From: Pontiellaceae bacterium B1224
Lineage (GTDB): Bacteria > Verrucomicrobiota > Kiritimatiellia > Kiritimatiellales > Pontiellaceae
NCBI GenBank assembly: GCA_029432815.1
Contig: JAROBA010000035.1
Coordinates: 1 to 59,120, forward strand
Direction: 5' to 3'
DNA length: 59,120 nt
A model generated the notes under the pieces. That model searched no databases and had not been told where the DNA came from. It saw nothing but the letters and a program-made list of their open reading frames with translations. Positions 32,762 to 41,064 of this stretch are shown here, in pieces; position 1 is the first letter of the stretch, and each line of letters starts with the position of its first letter. The position numbers and the translations under genes are program-made.

Positions 32762-35296
32762 ATGATCATAAAATCGCTCATCCTCTCAATCGCGCTCTTT
32801 TCATCCCTTGCCGATGCCGCGGCAGAACAGACCCTCTCCCTTTCCGGACATCAGTGGCGGATTCAGAATGCCAGTCTGATCACCGCCGATTCGGAAGAGA
32901 TTATCTCCCAGACCTTTGATGATTCCGATTGGGTTTCGGCCACCGTGCCGGGCACGGTGCTGGCCGACTATACCGCCGCCGGCCTCGTCCCCGACCCGCT
33001 CTATGGCGGCAACATGCATCAAATTTCCGACCCGCTCTTTTCTGGCAACGATTTCTGGTACCGCACCACCGTTACCCTACCCGCGGATTACAACGGCAAA
33101 CGCCTGTTTCTCGACTTCTCAGGGATCAACTGGAAAGCAGACATCTACTTTAACGGCCAGCCGCTGGGCCGCATCAACGGAGCGTATATGCGCGGCGAGT
33201 TCGACATCACGAAATGGGCCGTCTTTGCAGGAAGCAATACCATCGCCGTACGCATTCATCATCCGAAACACTGGGTCCCCGCCAAACGCAAGGTGCTGCG
33301 CAAAAGTCTGGGCTGCCGCATCACCAATGGCGATGAGCTGGGCTACGACAGCCCCGCCTGCCTCGCGGCGGCTGGATGGAACTGGCTGCCGATCATGCGC
33401 GGCCGTAATATCGGCATCTGGAACCATGTCACCATCCACGCGCGCGGCAATGTGTCGATTAAAGATTCGTGGGTAGAGTCCAACCTCCCGCTGCCCGACA
33501 CCTCCTCCGCAGATTTAACAATCCGCTCCGAAGTAAAAAACCACAGTGACCAGAATGTGAACGGTACGCTCATCGCCGAGTTCGACCAAACGCGAATTGA
33601 ACTGCCCGTCGAGCTGAAAGCCAACGAGGAAAAAGCCGTTGCGTTCGACACGCTCACGATCAATGAGCCGAGGCTCTGGTGGCCCAATGGCTATGGCGAA
33701 CCCAACCTCACAGAGTTAAAACTCACCTTCGTCGAAAATGAAACCGTGTCCGACACCGGAGCATTCAACTTCGGCATCCGCCAGTTCGGATATGAAGTGG
33801 TCGACAAAGTTTTGTTCGTCTATTGCAACGGCACCCGTATCCTGATTCGCGGTGGCAACTGGGGATTGCCGGAAGCCATGATGCGCTGCGATCTGGCTGG
33901 ATTTGATCTCCGCATTCAACTACACCGCGAAGCCAATCTGAATATGATTCGAAACTGGATCGGCATGACCAACCGGGAAGAATTCTACGATGCCTGCGAC
34001 CGCTATGGCATGCTGATCTTCGACGACTTCTGGCTGGCCAATCCCGCCGACGGCCCCGAACCGCTGGACCAGGACATGTTCATGGAAAACGCGGAAGACA
34101 AAATTAAATGGGTCCGCAAGCATCCATCCGTCGCGCTCTACTGCGGCCGCAACGAAGGCAACCCACCCAAGGAACTCGACGCGGCCATGCGCGCAGCCAC
34201 TGAAGCGCTCGACGGCTCCCGCCACTATGTCCCGAACTCTGCAAGAGGAACGCTCACCGGCTTCGGTCCCTACGACGTGCGGTCACCGAACTGGTATTTC
34301 CAGAATCGCGGGAAAACCTTCCATACCGAACAGGGCATCATCGCCTTCCCCGAAGTGGAGAGTATGCGGGCCATGATGCCGGAAAAGGACCTCTGGCCGA
34401 TCAGCGACATGTGGGCGATCCATAACTATCAGACCGGACGCTCCCATAAGTTTACCGAAACCATCACCACCCGCTTCGGTGAGCCGACCGGCATTGACGA
34501 CTATTGCCGGCGCGCCCAGCTCCATAACTACGAATCGGCTAAAGCCATCATGGAAAGCCTGCAAAGTAATCAGGGCAGCGGCGTCCTTTTGTGGATGAGC
34601 CAATCCGCCTGGCCCTCGCTGATCTGCCAGCTATACGATCACTACTTCGCCTACACCGCCTCCTACTTCGCCACGAAGAAAGCCTCGTCTCCTGTCCATA
34701 TCCTGTGGGACTGCGAACACAATGAAATCCGTCTCGCAAACAACACACAGGATGCGCTCGAAAATGTGACCGTAGTTGCGACGGTCTACGACGCAAACGG
34801 TTCCAATGTTTGGAAGAAGAGCATCACCACCAACGCTTCCCCGACGACTGCAATCACCTGCTTCGAATTAGAAACAGCTCCAACCGAAAAAACCCAATTC
34901 CTGAAGCTGGAACTGTCAAATAATGAAGAGGTTATTTCCGACAACTTTTACTGGCTCGAAAACAGCGCAGCAAATTGCCTCGACCTCAATGAACTCCCCA
35001 CCGCCGATGTTTCACTGAATGTCGTGAACCGCGAAACCAAAGAGGGGTTCCTTCACGCAACACTACTGTTGAAAAACAACGAAAGCTCCATCGCCCTGCT
35101 GAATATGGTTCAGCTCAAGGATGCCGCGAACAACGATCGCATACTCCCCGTCTTTTACGACGACAACTATGTCTCGCTGCTCCCCGGCGAGGAACGCACA
35201 CTTACGTTGCGCGTATCAGAAGAACAACTGAAAGGCAAACAGGTCGAATTGCATTTGAGAGGATGGAATACCTCAGGTCTAGAAATCCGTCTTTAA
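32762..35296 (+). CDS. Glycoside hydrolase family 2 (beta-mannosidase / exo-glucosaminidase type), secreted
   Basis: A retaining exo-glycosidase removing terminal beta-linked sugars from oligosaccharides. The 844-aa product starts with a signal peptide (1-20, cleavage near ADA-AA). The N-terminal GH2 sandwich domain (about 25-230, with W-x-x-A-x-V-P-G-T-V) is followed by an Ig-like domain (about 230-340) and a TIM barrel (about 345-650). The barrel has the MIRNWIGM segment, R-N-E with acid/base Glu465, and H-T-E-Q-G with Glu523 as likely nucleophile. Two beta domains follow. The arrangement resembles exo-beta-glucosaminidases and beta-mannosidases; sequence alone does not decide the sugar. 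No transporter or other hydrolase lies nearby, so it is not part of an obvious utilisation locus. Confidence 0.88.
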   Translation: MIIKSLILSIALFSSLADAAAEQTLSLSGHQWRIQNASLITADSEEIISQTFDDSDWVSATVPGTVLADYTAAGLVPDPLYGGNMHQISDPLFSGNDFWYRTTVTLPADYNGKRLFLDFSGINWKADIYFNGQPLGRINGAYMRGEFDITKWAVFAGSNTIAVRIHHPKHWVPAKRKVLRKSLGCRITNGDELGYDSPACLAAAGWNWLPIMRGRNIGIWNHVTIHARGNVSIKDSWVESNLPLPDTSSADLTIRSEVKNHSDQNVNGTLIAEFDQTRIELPVELKANEEKAVAFDTLTINEPRLWWPNGYGEPNLTELKLTFVENETVSDTGAFNFGIRQFGYEVVDKVLFVYCNGTRILIRGGNWGLPEAMMRCDLAGFDLRIQLHREANLNMIRNWIGMTNREEFYDACDRYGMLIFDDFWLANPADGPEPLDQDMFMENAEDKIKWVRKHPSVALYCGRNEGNPPKELDAAMRAATEALDGSRHYVPNSARGTLTGFGPYDVRSPNWYFQNRGKTFHTEQGIIAFPEVESMRAMMPEKDLWPISDMWAIHNYQTGRSHKFTETITTRFGEPTGIDDYCRRAQLHNYESAKAIMESLQSNQGSGVLLWMSQSAWPSLICQLYDHYFAYTASYFATKKASSPVHILWDCEHNEIRLANNTQDALENVTVVATVYDANGSNVWKKSITTNASPTTAITCFELETAPTEKTQFLKLELSNNEEVISDNFYWLENSAANCLDLNELPTADVSLNVVNRETKEGFLHATLLLKNNESSIALLNMVQLKDAANNDRILPVFYDDNYVSLLPGEERTLTLRVSEEQLKGKQVELHLRGWNTSGLEIRL
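34801..34815. repeat. TTCCAANNNTTGGAA palindrome (coding)
   Basis: Perfect copy in the C-terminal part of the glycoside hydrolase gene, read in a third frame (S-N-V-W-K). Confidence 0.8.
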
Positions 35297-35311
35297 TGCT
35301 TTTCAACGCGA

Positions 35312-35830
35312 TCAGCTACGCGATGGAAACAATCCTTGAGTCGCAATAATCCAATGGATGCAGAGATAGGGCTGCATGTTGCTGTGCCCCTGCCCTGCGC
35401 CGGCACTCCCGGTCGGTTGCATGGTTGTATCGGGGGTCTCCGAAGAATAATTGCGCTCGCCGTCGTCGGCACGGGCCATGCTCCGGTCGGCAGCGGGCAC
35501 CTTTTCAGATCCTTCTCCAGAATAAGCCGTAGGTGTATGGGTGTGCTGCGGGATCTGCGAAAGATCGAGCGCCACCGATTCAAAACCGCTTTTCTCGCCA
35601 AGACTATGGTTGGAGAGTCCGGCTCCCTGCCCCTCGTGCATAGGCACACGACCGCGTAAATCAGGCAAAGCAAACGTTGTGCGACCATCCCCTCCATAGG
35701 TTGTTCCCAACAAAGAGAAAAGCGACTGATTCTGGTTTATCGGCAAAATCTGGCCATCGCACAATGCCCATCCACGAGGAGCGAAGTTGCCCGCAAACAT
35801 TCTCATTTCACCAAGAAAAGGTTCTGACAT
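35312..35830 (-). CDS. Tail-collar (MdpB-like) protein, paralogue 3 of 3
   Basis: A phage-tail-collar-domain protein (PF07484, microcystin-dependent-protein family), 172 aa. The N-terminal half carries the family signature G-E-M-R-M-F-A-G-N-F-A-P-x-G-W and L-C-D-G-Q; the middle has YGGDGRTTFALPDLRGRVP and an H-x-H motif near residue 97. It ends ...PYLCIHWIIATQGLFPSRS. Start ATG has AGGAG at about 9 nt. It is last of three tandem paralogues 15-24 bp apart, so co-transcribed. Phage proteins of this type sit at tail tips and bind ligands; free-standing bacterial copies have no settled role. No other phage gene is nearby, so I do not call it prophage. Confidence 0.88.
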   Translation of the reverse strand: MSEPFLGEMRMFAGNFAPRGWALCDGQILPINQNQSLFSLLGTTYGGDGRTTFALPDLRGRVPMHEGQGAGLSNHSLGEKSGFESVALDLSQIPQHTHTPTAYSGEGSEKVPAADRSMARADDGERNYSSETPDTTMQPTGSAGAGQGHSNMQPYLCIHWIIATQGLFPSRS

Positions 35831-35845
35831 AGTCCGGTACTCCTG

Positions 35846-36361
35846 TTAGCTGCGAGATGGGTAGATGCCGTAGAGGGCAATAATGAAACTGATACAAATG
35901 AAGGGCTGCACATTGCTATGCGCCTGCCCGCTGCCGGCCGTGCCGGTATTGTGCAATGTGGTATCGGCCGGCATAGAGGAAAAGTTTTGTTCCCCGTCGC
36001 CGGCCTTGGCCGGCACATGCCCCTCCGGACTCTTTTGTTCCGCAAAACCTTCGTAAGCCGGTAGCGTATGGGTATGCGCCGGCAACTCGTTGGCCGATAA
36101 CGCAACCTGTTCGCTGCCGCTCTTCTGCCCCCATGGCCGGGGTGTGAGGCCCGGGCCGGATCCCACGTGCAAGGGCACACGTCCCCGCAAATCCGGCAAC
36201 CCGAATGTGGTACGCCCGTCTCCACCATAGGTTGTGCCCAAAAGAGAGAACAGGGCATCGTGCGAGGCGATGCTCAGAAGTTGCCCGTTGCAAAATGCCC
36301 AGTTGCGCGGAGCAAAGTTCCCCCCGAACATTCTGATTTCACCTATAAAAGGTTCTGCCAT
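35846..36361 (-). CDS. Tail-collar (MdpB-like) protein, paralogue 2 of 3
   Basis: 171 aa, same fold and motifs as its neighbours: FGGNFAPRNWAFCNGQ at the start, YGGDGRTTFGLPDLRGRVP, an H-T-H-T motif and the ...YGIYPSRS end. An AAGGAGAGG ribosome binding site precedes ATG 36361. The most divergent stretch among the three paralogues is the region after the histidine motif (about residues 95-140), where ligand-contacting loops would be expected. Middle gene of the three-gene operon. Confidence 0.88.
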   Translation of the reverse strand: MAEPFIGEIRMFGGNFAPRNWAFCNGQLLSIASHDALFSLLGTTYGGDGRTTFGLPDLRGRVPLHVGSGPGLTPRPWGQKSGSEQVALSANELPAHTHTLPAYEGFAEQKSPEGHVPAKAGDGEQNFSSMPADTTLHNTGTAGSGQAHSNVQPFICISFIIALYGIYPSRS

Positions 36362-36385
36362 GATTCCTCTCCTTCTTTTAACCCT

Positions 36386-36898
36386 CTAGCTGCGGGATGG
36401 ATAAATTCCCTGCAATGCAATGATGAAGTTAACGCATTGGTAGGGTTGCATGTTGGTATGCGGTTGAGCGGCTCCCGCACTCCCGGTCGGAGCCATATCT
36501 ACATCTACCAAGGTCGAATAGTTTTTCTCGCCGTCATCCGCCATGGCCGGCACATGCCCGCCCGGCGTCTTTTCGTTCCCGAATCCGGAGTGGGCAGGAA
36601 TGGAATGACTGTGCGATGGCATTTGCGCAGAGGAAAGCGTCACCTGCTCCATGCCGGAACGTTCGCCAATCTGTCGGGACGTAAGCCCCGGCCCTGATCC
36701 CCAATGCATGGGAAGCCGCCCGCGCAGATCGGGCAGTCCAAAGGTCGTTCGTCCGTCGCCGCCGTAGACGGTGCCTAACAGCGAGAAAAGTGCTGTGTTT
36801 TGCGCTATGGCAAGTAATTGCCCATCGCAGAATGCCCAGCCGCGGGGCGCGAAATTTCCTGCAAACACTGAGATTTCACCTACAAAGGGTTCAGACAT
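36386..36898 (-). CDS. Tail-collar (MdpB-like) protein, paralogue 1 of 3
   Basis: 170 aa, first gene of the tandem set, with FAGNFAPRGWAFCDGQ, YGGDGRTTFGLPDLRGRLP, an H-S-H-S motif and the ...GIYPSRS end. GGAG lies about 8 nt before ATG 36898. It is divergent from the YWTD propeller gene with only 66 bp between the two starts, so both promoters must overlap there; I could not identify convincing boxes. No signal peptide is visible in any of the three. Confidence 0.88.
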   Translation of the reverse strand: MSEPFVGEISVFAGNFAPRGWAFCDGQLLAIAQNTALFSLLGTVYGGDGRTTFGLPDLRGRLPMHWGSGPGLTSRQIGERSGMEQVTLSSAQMPSHSHSIPAHSGFGNEKTPGGHVPAMADDGEKNYSTLVDVDMAPTGSAGAAQPHTNMQPYQCVNFIIALQGIYPSRS

Positions 36899-36964
36899 GA
36901 TTGATTCTCCGCTTGCCAGTTCATCACTGCTAACTTAAACTTATTCTAATTAAGGGAGAGAATA

Positions 36965-38206
36965 ATGCAAACGATATCTTGCTTGGCCTGTTCCATGGCC
37001 CTCTTGTTCGTGGCTTCAATCTGCCATGCGTCAGAAGAACACCTGATGACCGACCGCACCGGCGAGTCGGTTATCCACTACGCCGAAACCTCCCCCCCCA
37101 GTTCAGTGCTCGCCACGAACCTTCCCAACCCATGGAGCGTCGAGTGGGATGCCGATGCCCAGGCCGTATACTGGACGGAACTCGGCTCCGGGTCGATTTT
37201 CAGAAAGTTTATTGAAAGCGGAACCATTGAACAGATCTACTCCTCCTCCAATTCCGTCCTGCGCGGATTAGTTCTCGATAACGCAACGGACACGCTCTAT
37301 TTTATTGATTCCGAAACCGCATGGCTGAATGCTTTGGATTTGAACACCGCAGAGTTAACCCAGCTCGCCGCTGGCTGGCTACGCCCCAACGACATGGTGC
37401 TGGATCGAGCCAACAACGCCCTGTTCATCACAGACTCAGGCTGGGATATCGTGGTTCGCTACGACCTGAATTTCCACAACTGGACTTACATTTTTCCTCC
37501 AGCGAGCGAATTGGACGGCGTCTGGGGAATTGACGTGGTGCCGGAGACCGGCCACATCTACATGAGCGACCACCAAACCAACGCCATCATGCGCGCCGAC
37601 CTTAACGGTTCCAATCTGGTCATTCTGGTTGAGAATCAGGAAACGCCCCGCGGACTCTGCGTTGACCGGCATCATGGCCGCCTCTACTGGCTGGAAGCGG
37701 AATCGGGCGAGTTGCGCTCTTCCACCCTCGAAGGTTTCGATGTGCAGACCGTACTGACCAACGCGGCAGCATCCCCGCGCGACCTCGCCAGCTATGAGTT
37801 TTTAGATCAGGATGGCGACTTCATGAATGACAGCAGGGAACGGGTCCTGTTCGGCAATCTGCTCGAAGATGCCTATGGCGATGCTGACGGAGACGGCCTG
37901 GACAACTTTACCGAAATCGCCTTCGGTTCCTCACCCGCTGATCCCGGCGATTCAATGCCGGGAACACAACTGACCTTCACCAACGGGATCGGCCCCTCGC
38001 TGGTCTACTACATGCGGACGGACGCATGGATGCAGTATAATCTGCTGCATTCCGCCGATCTCCAGCTGTGGGATCCTGTTTCGTTCGTTGATGAACTCGA
38101 GTTCATTTCCGATGGCGCGGGCGGGGCAACCCGAACCATCTCAATGGATGAGGTTGCCAACCTGTTCGGAGAAAAACGCTTCTTCAAGGTTGAGGTCCGG
38201 CGCTAG
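36965..38206 (+). CDS. Secreted YWTD-type six-bladed propeller protein with calcium-loop C-terminus
   Basis: 413 aa. A signal peptide (1-22, ICHA-SEE) precedes a propeller (about 50-280) built from LDL-receptor-type repeats: AVYWTELGSGSI, DTLYFIDSE, NALFITDSG, GHIYMSDHQTN and GRLYWLEAESGEL. A calcium-type loop DADGDGLDNFTE at about residue 307 is followed by a terminal beta domain ending ...EKRFFKVEVRR. The end resembles those of the giant proteins (calcium loop, then a short domain with F-Y/F-K-V near the terminus), suggesting a shared sorting or attachment module. GGGAGAG lies about 6 nt before ATG. Its stop overlaps that of the convergent GNAT gene by 4 bp. Confidence 0.85.
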   Translation: MQTISCLACSMALLFVASICHASEEHLMTDRTGESVIHYAETSPPSSVLATNLPNPWSVEWDADAQAVYWTELGSGSIFRKFIESGTIEQIYSSSNSVLRGLVLDNATDTLYFIDSETAWLNALDLNTAELTQLAAGWLRPNDMVLDRANNALFITDSGWDIVVRYDLNFHNWTYIFPPASELDGVWGIDVVPETGHIYMSDHQTNAIMRADLNGSNLVILVENQETPRGLCVDRHHGRLYWLEAESGELRSSTLEGFDVQTVLTNAAASPRDLASYEFLDQDGDFMNDSRERVLFGNLLEDAYGDADGDGLDNFTEIAFGSSPADPGDSMPGTQLTFTNGIGPSLVYYMRTDAWMQYNLLHSADLQLWDPVSFVDELEFISDGAGGATRTISMDEVANLFGEKRFFKVEVRR

Positions 38207-38661
38207 GAAGGCCGGAGAACCATTTCAATATAGGGTTCGCTCACGCTTACGTCTGAAAATCCATGCTGGCGATACCACATAGCGGCCCGGCTGTGCTGCA
38301 CGACATGCAGCCGTATCGGGATTCCGCGCTCCCGGGCATCCGTAATCAATCCCTGCAGCACATCTGTTCCGATTCCTTCTTTCTGCCGTGATGGAAGAAT
38401 GGCGATATTCACTAGAACCAGCTCACCGTCGAAACGGCTCAAATAAAGCCGCCCGACAGAAGTGCCGCTCTTGAGAATAATCGACCGCCGGAGTTGCGGA
38501 TAATGGCTTGCGTATTGGGATTCCTGAAGGGCGGACTGCTGCTTAAGAAGCTGTTCGCACATTTCAGGAGCAAGCGACGCAAACATCTCAATATTGGTTT
38601 CCCGGAAAACCTGAAAAAGAAAGTCGGCATCGCTGGAGGATGCGGTACGCAGCTCAACCAT
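38203..38661 (-). CDS. GNAT-family N-acetyltransferase
   Basis: 152 aa with the GNAT core: acidic strand LVLVNIAILPSRQKEGIGTDVLQGLI carries the acetyl-CoA pyrophosphate loop (R/Q-x-x-G-I-G, about residues 92-98), and HVVQHSRAAMWYRQHGF is the usual C-terminal motif B segment with its N/H-x-x-A-x-x-(W/L)-Y-x-x-x-G-F pattern. The acceptor cannot be read from sequence. Its ATG lies 8 bp after the stop of the 115-aa exported protein gene, so the two form an operon driven by the promoter at 39043-39070. No clear ribosome binding site is seen; translational coupling is likely. Confidence 0.88.
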   Translation of the reverse strand: MVELRTASSSDADFLFQVFRETNIEMFASLAPEMCEQLLKQQSALQESQYASHYPQLRRSIILKSGTSVGRLYLSRFDGELVLVNIAILPSRQKEGIGTDVLQGLITDARERGIPIRLHVVQHSRAAMWYRQHGFSDVSVSEPYIEMVLRPS

Positions 38662-38669
38662 GGTCAGAT

Positions 38670-39017
38670 CTATGCCACATGCAACCGAACGGAATGGGCT
38701 CCTGAATGCAACTCGATCAGATTGTTTTTTCCAATCCTTGGAGATTCAAACGTTTCCGCGAGCGATTGGTAAAACCCGCTCCACTGATCCCGGTTAAGTT
38801 CAACTCGGTATTCGGGAATGCCTTGCCGGGAAACGCTAACCTGCATGGAATCAGAAAAATCCTTAACCCAGCGCGAAACGCGCTGCTCCAGCTCGCTGTG
38901 TACCGTAAAGTTTTGAGACGCTGTGTTTCCAAAACCGATGAGAGGCAATACAGATATCGAAGAACAACCAACAAAAAACCTTCTGCTGACGATCCGGCAA
39001 GGTGTTGAAGTATTCAT
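38670..39017 (-). CDS. Small exported protein with twin-arginine signal (115 aa)
   Basis: I start at ATG 39017 (GGAG at 7 nt) rather than the 70-codon longer frame, because a strong promoter at 39043-39070 lies inside that extension. The N-terminus has R-R-F-F-V-G followed by a hydrophobic stretch to about residue 33 (GNTASQ), resembling a Tat or Sec signal. The mature part is about 80 residues, polar, with a W-V-K-D-F helix-like segment. I do not recognise a family and see no catalytic motif. First gene of a two-gene operon with the GNAT gene. Confidence 0.7.
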   Translation of the reverse strand: MNTSTPCRIVSRRFFVGCSSISVLPLIGFGNTASQNFTVHSELEQRVSRWVKDFSDSMQVSVSRQGIPEYRVELNRDQWSGFYQSLAETFESPRIGKNNLIELHSGAHSVRLHVA

Positions 39018-39042
39018 ATTTAATCTCCGTAAACGTGCTGGC

Positions 39043-39070
39043 ATTGTAGACGCAGAAAAGGCCGAGTCAA
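39043..39070 (-). promoter_or_regulatory. Sigma-70-type promoter
   Basis: TTGACT, a 16-bp spacer and TACAAT on the minus strand. Predicted start near 39036 gives a leader of about 19 nt before ATG 39017. Confidence 0.75.
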
Positions 39071-39171
39071 GGGCGGAAGCCTTCACGGGAAATGGCATCG
39101 CGTCGTCCACGGCTAATAATGAACGCTTTTTTTGATCTCTGATCTCACGCCGAACACTTACGGTAGCGGGC

Positions 39172-40056
39172 ATGAACTTTGAACAGACCCTGCAGTCCTC
39201 ATCGAAAATCCTGATGGAAGCCGCCATTGCAGAGCGGGTGCGCCGCGATCATCCCGATCTGATGCATCCTCGGCTTGCGACCTCCCTCCTCATCCAATCA
39301 TTGGAAGGCCGCGACATACTCAGCTCATTCGTCCGTGAATATATCTCCATCGCCAAAGATGCCGGCCTGCCCATCGTCGTCGGCACACCGACTTGGCGGG
39401 TGGATAAACTGCGTTGTGCCGAAGAACATATCACTACTGATCTGAATGCAGAGGCCGTTCAGTTTGAGAAACAATTCAAAACGGAATATGCCAACATCCT
39501 CATCGCTGGGCAGCTCGGTTGTAAAAACGACTGTTATCTACCGGACGAAGCACTTAGCACCCCCGAAGCCTTCGACTTCCATTCCTGGCAGATCGAACGC
39601 CTGACCGGATCTGACTTCCTTTATGCCGTCACCCTCCCGGAGGTTGGAGAAGCCCTTGGTATCGCCAAGGCGATGGCCGCGACCGGCCTGACCTACATCA
39701 TCAGCTTTGTCATCGGAAAAGACGGCCGCGTTCTCGATGGAACACCCCTTGAGCAAGCCATTGATAAAATTGATTCTGAAACCAATCGTCCGCCCACCGG
39801 TTACGGCGTGAACTGTTGCTACCCCTCGTTTCTCCAGGCATCGGAACTTTCCGGGCACGCCGCCAAACGCATGCTCTCCATTCAGGCCAATGCATCGTCC
39901 CTCACACATGACGAGCTCAATGAATCGGACAGCCTAAAGTCCGATCCCATCGAAGACTGGCAGCGTTGCATGCTCGACCTCCACCACACGACGGGAATCA
40001 AAATGCTCGGCGGCTGCTGCGGCACAACGGCAGACCATTTAAAAAGTCTGGTGTAG
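39172..40056 (+). CDS. Homocysteine S-methyltransferase-domain protein
   Basis: 294 aa, cytoplasmic, of the zinc-dependent homocysteine methyltransferase family (PF02574). The three zinc ligands are visible: GVNCCYPS (Cys215/Cys216) and GGCCGTT (Cys282/Cys283), near the C-terminus as in MmuM and BHMT-type enzymes. The family moves a methyl group from S-methylmethionine, betaine or a similar donor to homocysteine, giving methionine. The N-terminal EGG-type substrate motif of classical members is less clear here, so the donor and even the acceptor are uncertain. No good ribosome binding site is seen before ATG 39172. It is divergent from the Tat-signal gene and convergent with the HAD phosphatase gene. 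Confidence 0.82.
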   Translation: MNFEQTLQSSSKILMEAAIAERVRRDHPDLMHPRLATSLLIQSLEGRDILSSFVREYISIAKDAGLPIVVGTPTWRVDKLRCAEEHITTDLNAEAVQFEKQFKTEYANILIAGQLGCKNDCYLPDEALSTPEAFDFHSWQIERLTGSDFLYAVTLPEVGEALGIAKAMAATGLTYIISFVIGKDGRVLDGTPLEQAIDKIDSETNRPPTGYGVNCCYPSFLQASELSGHAAKRMLSIQANASSLTHDELNESDSLKSDPIEDWQRCMLDLHHTTGIKMLGGCCGTTADHLKSLV

Positions 40057-40074
40057 CACGGGGCTTTGCGACGA

Positions 40075-40093
40075 GGCAGGCGGGACGCCTGCC
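40075..40093. terminator. GGCAGGCG-GGA-CGCCTGCC hairpin between convergent genes
   Basis: A perfect 8-bp GC-rich stem with GGA loop in the 51-bp gap between the convergent methyltransferase and HAD genes. No T-run, so it may be a REP-like element acting as a bidirectional barrier. Confidence 0.5.
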
Positions 40094-40107
40094 CCGTAGA
40101 GTCCGGT

Positions 40108-40887
40108 CTACTCCGGAACAATTTCACCGACGCCGTTCAAAATGTAATCCGGGCAGTAGGCAAACTGTTTGGCGCTCTCCCGGGTGCTGACGCCGCTCAG
40201 GACCAGGCAGGTTGCAATCTCCGCTTCAATGCCCGCAATCATGTCGGTATCCATCCGGTCGCCGACAATCGCGGTTTCCTCTCGACGGCACTCCAGCTTC
40301 TTCAGCGCGTTGCGCATCATCAGTGGATTGGGTTTCCCGACGTAATACGCCTTGCTGCCGGTCGCCAGTTCGATCGGCGCGAGCAGGGCTCCGGTAGACG
40401 GAATCATCACGCCGCCTTCAACCGGTCCCGTCAGGTCGGGATTCGTACCGATCAGCTTCGCGCCTTCGTTCACCAGCTTGGTCGCCTTGCAGATGCGGGC
40501 GTAGTCATAATTATCGCTCTCGCTCACCACGACATAATCCGGTTTGGTATCATCGATCGAGTAGCCCACGTCATAGAGTGCATTAATGATCCCGGCATCG
40601 CCAATCACATAGGCCGTCCCGCCCGGCTTCTGGCTATCGAGAAACGCCGCGGTTGCACGGGCACTGGTGTAAAAGTGCGACTCATCCACATCCAGCCCCA
40701 TGCGCGCCAGCTTTTCGCTGAGCTCGCGCAGGGTCTTCGCGCTGCTGTTGGTCAGGAACAGAAACTTTTTATCCTCCGCCTTCAGCCAGTTCACAAATTC
40801 CGTCACCCCCGGAAGCAGATTTTTTCCGTGATAAATCACCCCGTCCATATCGCAGATGAACGCCTTCTTATTCCGTAAATTTTCCAT
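40108..40887 (-). CDS. HAD-superfamily IIA phosphatase (NagD/AraL type)
   Basis: 259 aa using ATG 40887, which has AGGA at 6 nt. The frame extends 17 codons further upstream, but that stretch includes a TTCCAA palindrome and is not protein-like. HAD motifs are clear: I, D-M-D-G-V (Asp13, Asp15); II, L-T-N-S-S near residue 46; III, VGKPNP; IV, VGDRMDTD. The large C2-type cap between motifs II and III places it with NagD/AraL/phosphoglycolate phosphatases. These dephosphorylate small sugar phosphates or nucleotides in the cytoplasm; the substrate cannot be read. Confidence 0.88.
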   Translation of the reverse strand: MENLRNKKAFICDMDGVIYHGKNLLPGVTEFVNWLKAEDKKFLFLTNSSAKTLRELSEKLARMGLDVDESHFYTSARATAAFLDSQKPGGTAYVIGDAGIINALYDVGYSIDDTKPDYVVVSESDNYDYARICKATKLVNEGAKLIGTNPDLTGPVEGGVMIPSTGALLAPIELATGSKAYYVGKPNPLMMRNALKKLECRREETAIVGDRMDTDMIAGIEAEIATCLVLSGVSTRESAKQFAYCPDYILNGVGEIVPE

Positions 40888-40928
40888 AGAGGTCCTCATA
40901 AAATGAATGCATTGAACGATAGCGGCTT

Positions 40929-40943
40929 TTCCAACCATTGGAA
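40929..40943. repeat. TTCCAANNNTTGGAA palindrome (intergenic)
   Basis: Perfect copy about 40 bp upstream of the HAD phosphatase start, in its probable promoter or leader region. Confidence 0.8.
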
Positions 40944-40958
40944 GTCAATTGATACGGG

Positions 40959-41007
40959 GCAGGTGGGACGCCTGCGGCACATTTTCGTACACCCCGCTTC
41001 CAGCGGG
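40959..41007. repeat. Two GC hairpins downstream of the SHD1/TPR-like gene
   Basis: GCAGGTG-GGA-CGCCTGC at 40959-40975 (one G-T pair) and CCCGCT-TCC-AGCGGG at 40993-41007. Neither has a T-run. The first belongs to the GCG-GGA-CGC hairpin family seen at three other places in the window. Confidence 0.5.
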
Positions 41008-41064
41008 CTCCGCACCAAGAGTCCTGAGGGGCGATTTACTTCCCATACTCCGGCAAAAGATCCT

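Noticed and set aside
35312-36898. Prophage or tail-like injection system
   Set aside because: Only collar-domain paralogues are present; no sheath, tube, baseplate, capsid, portal or lysis gene is in the window.
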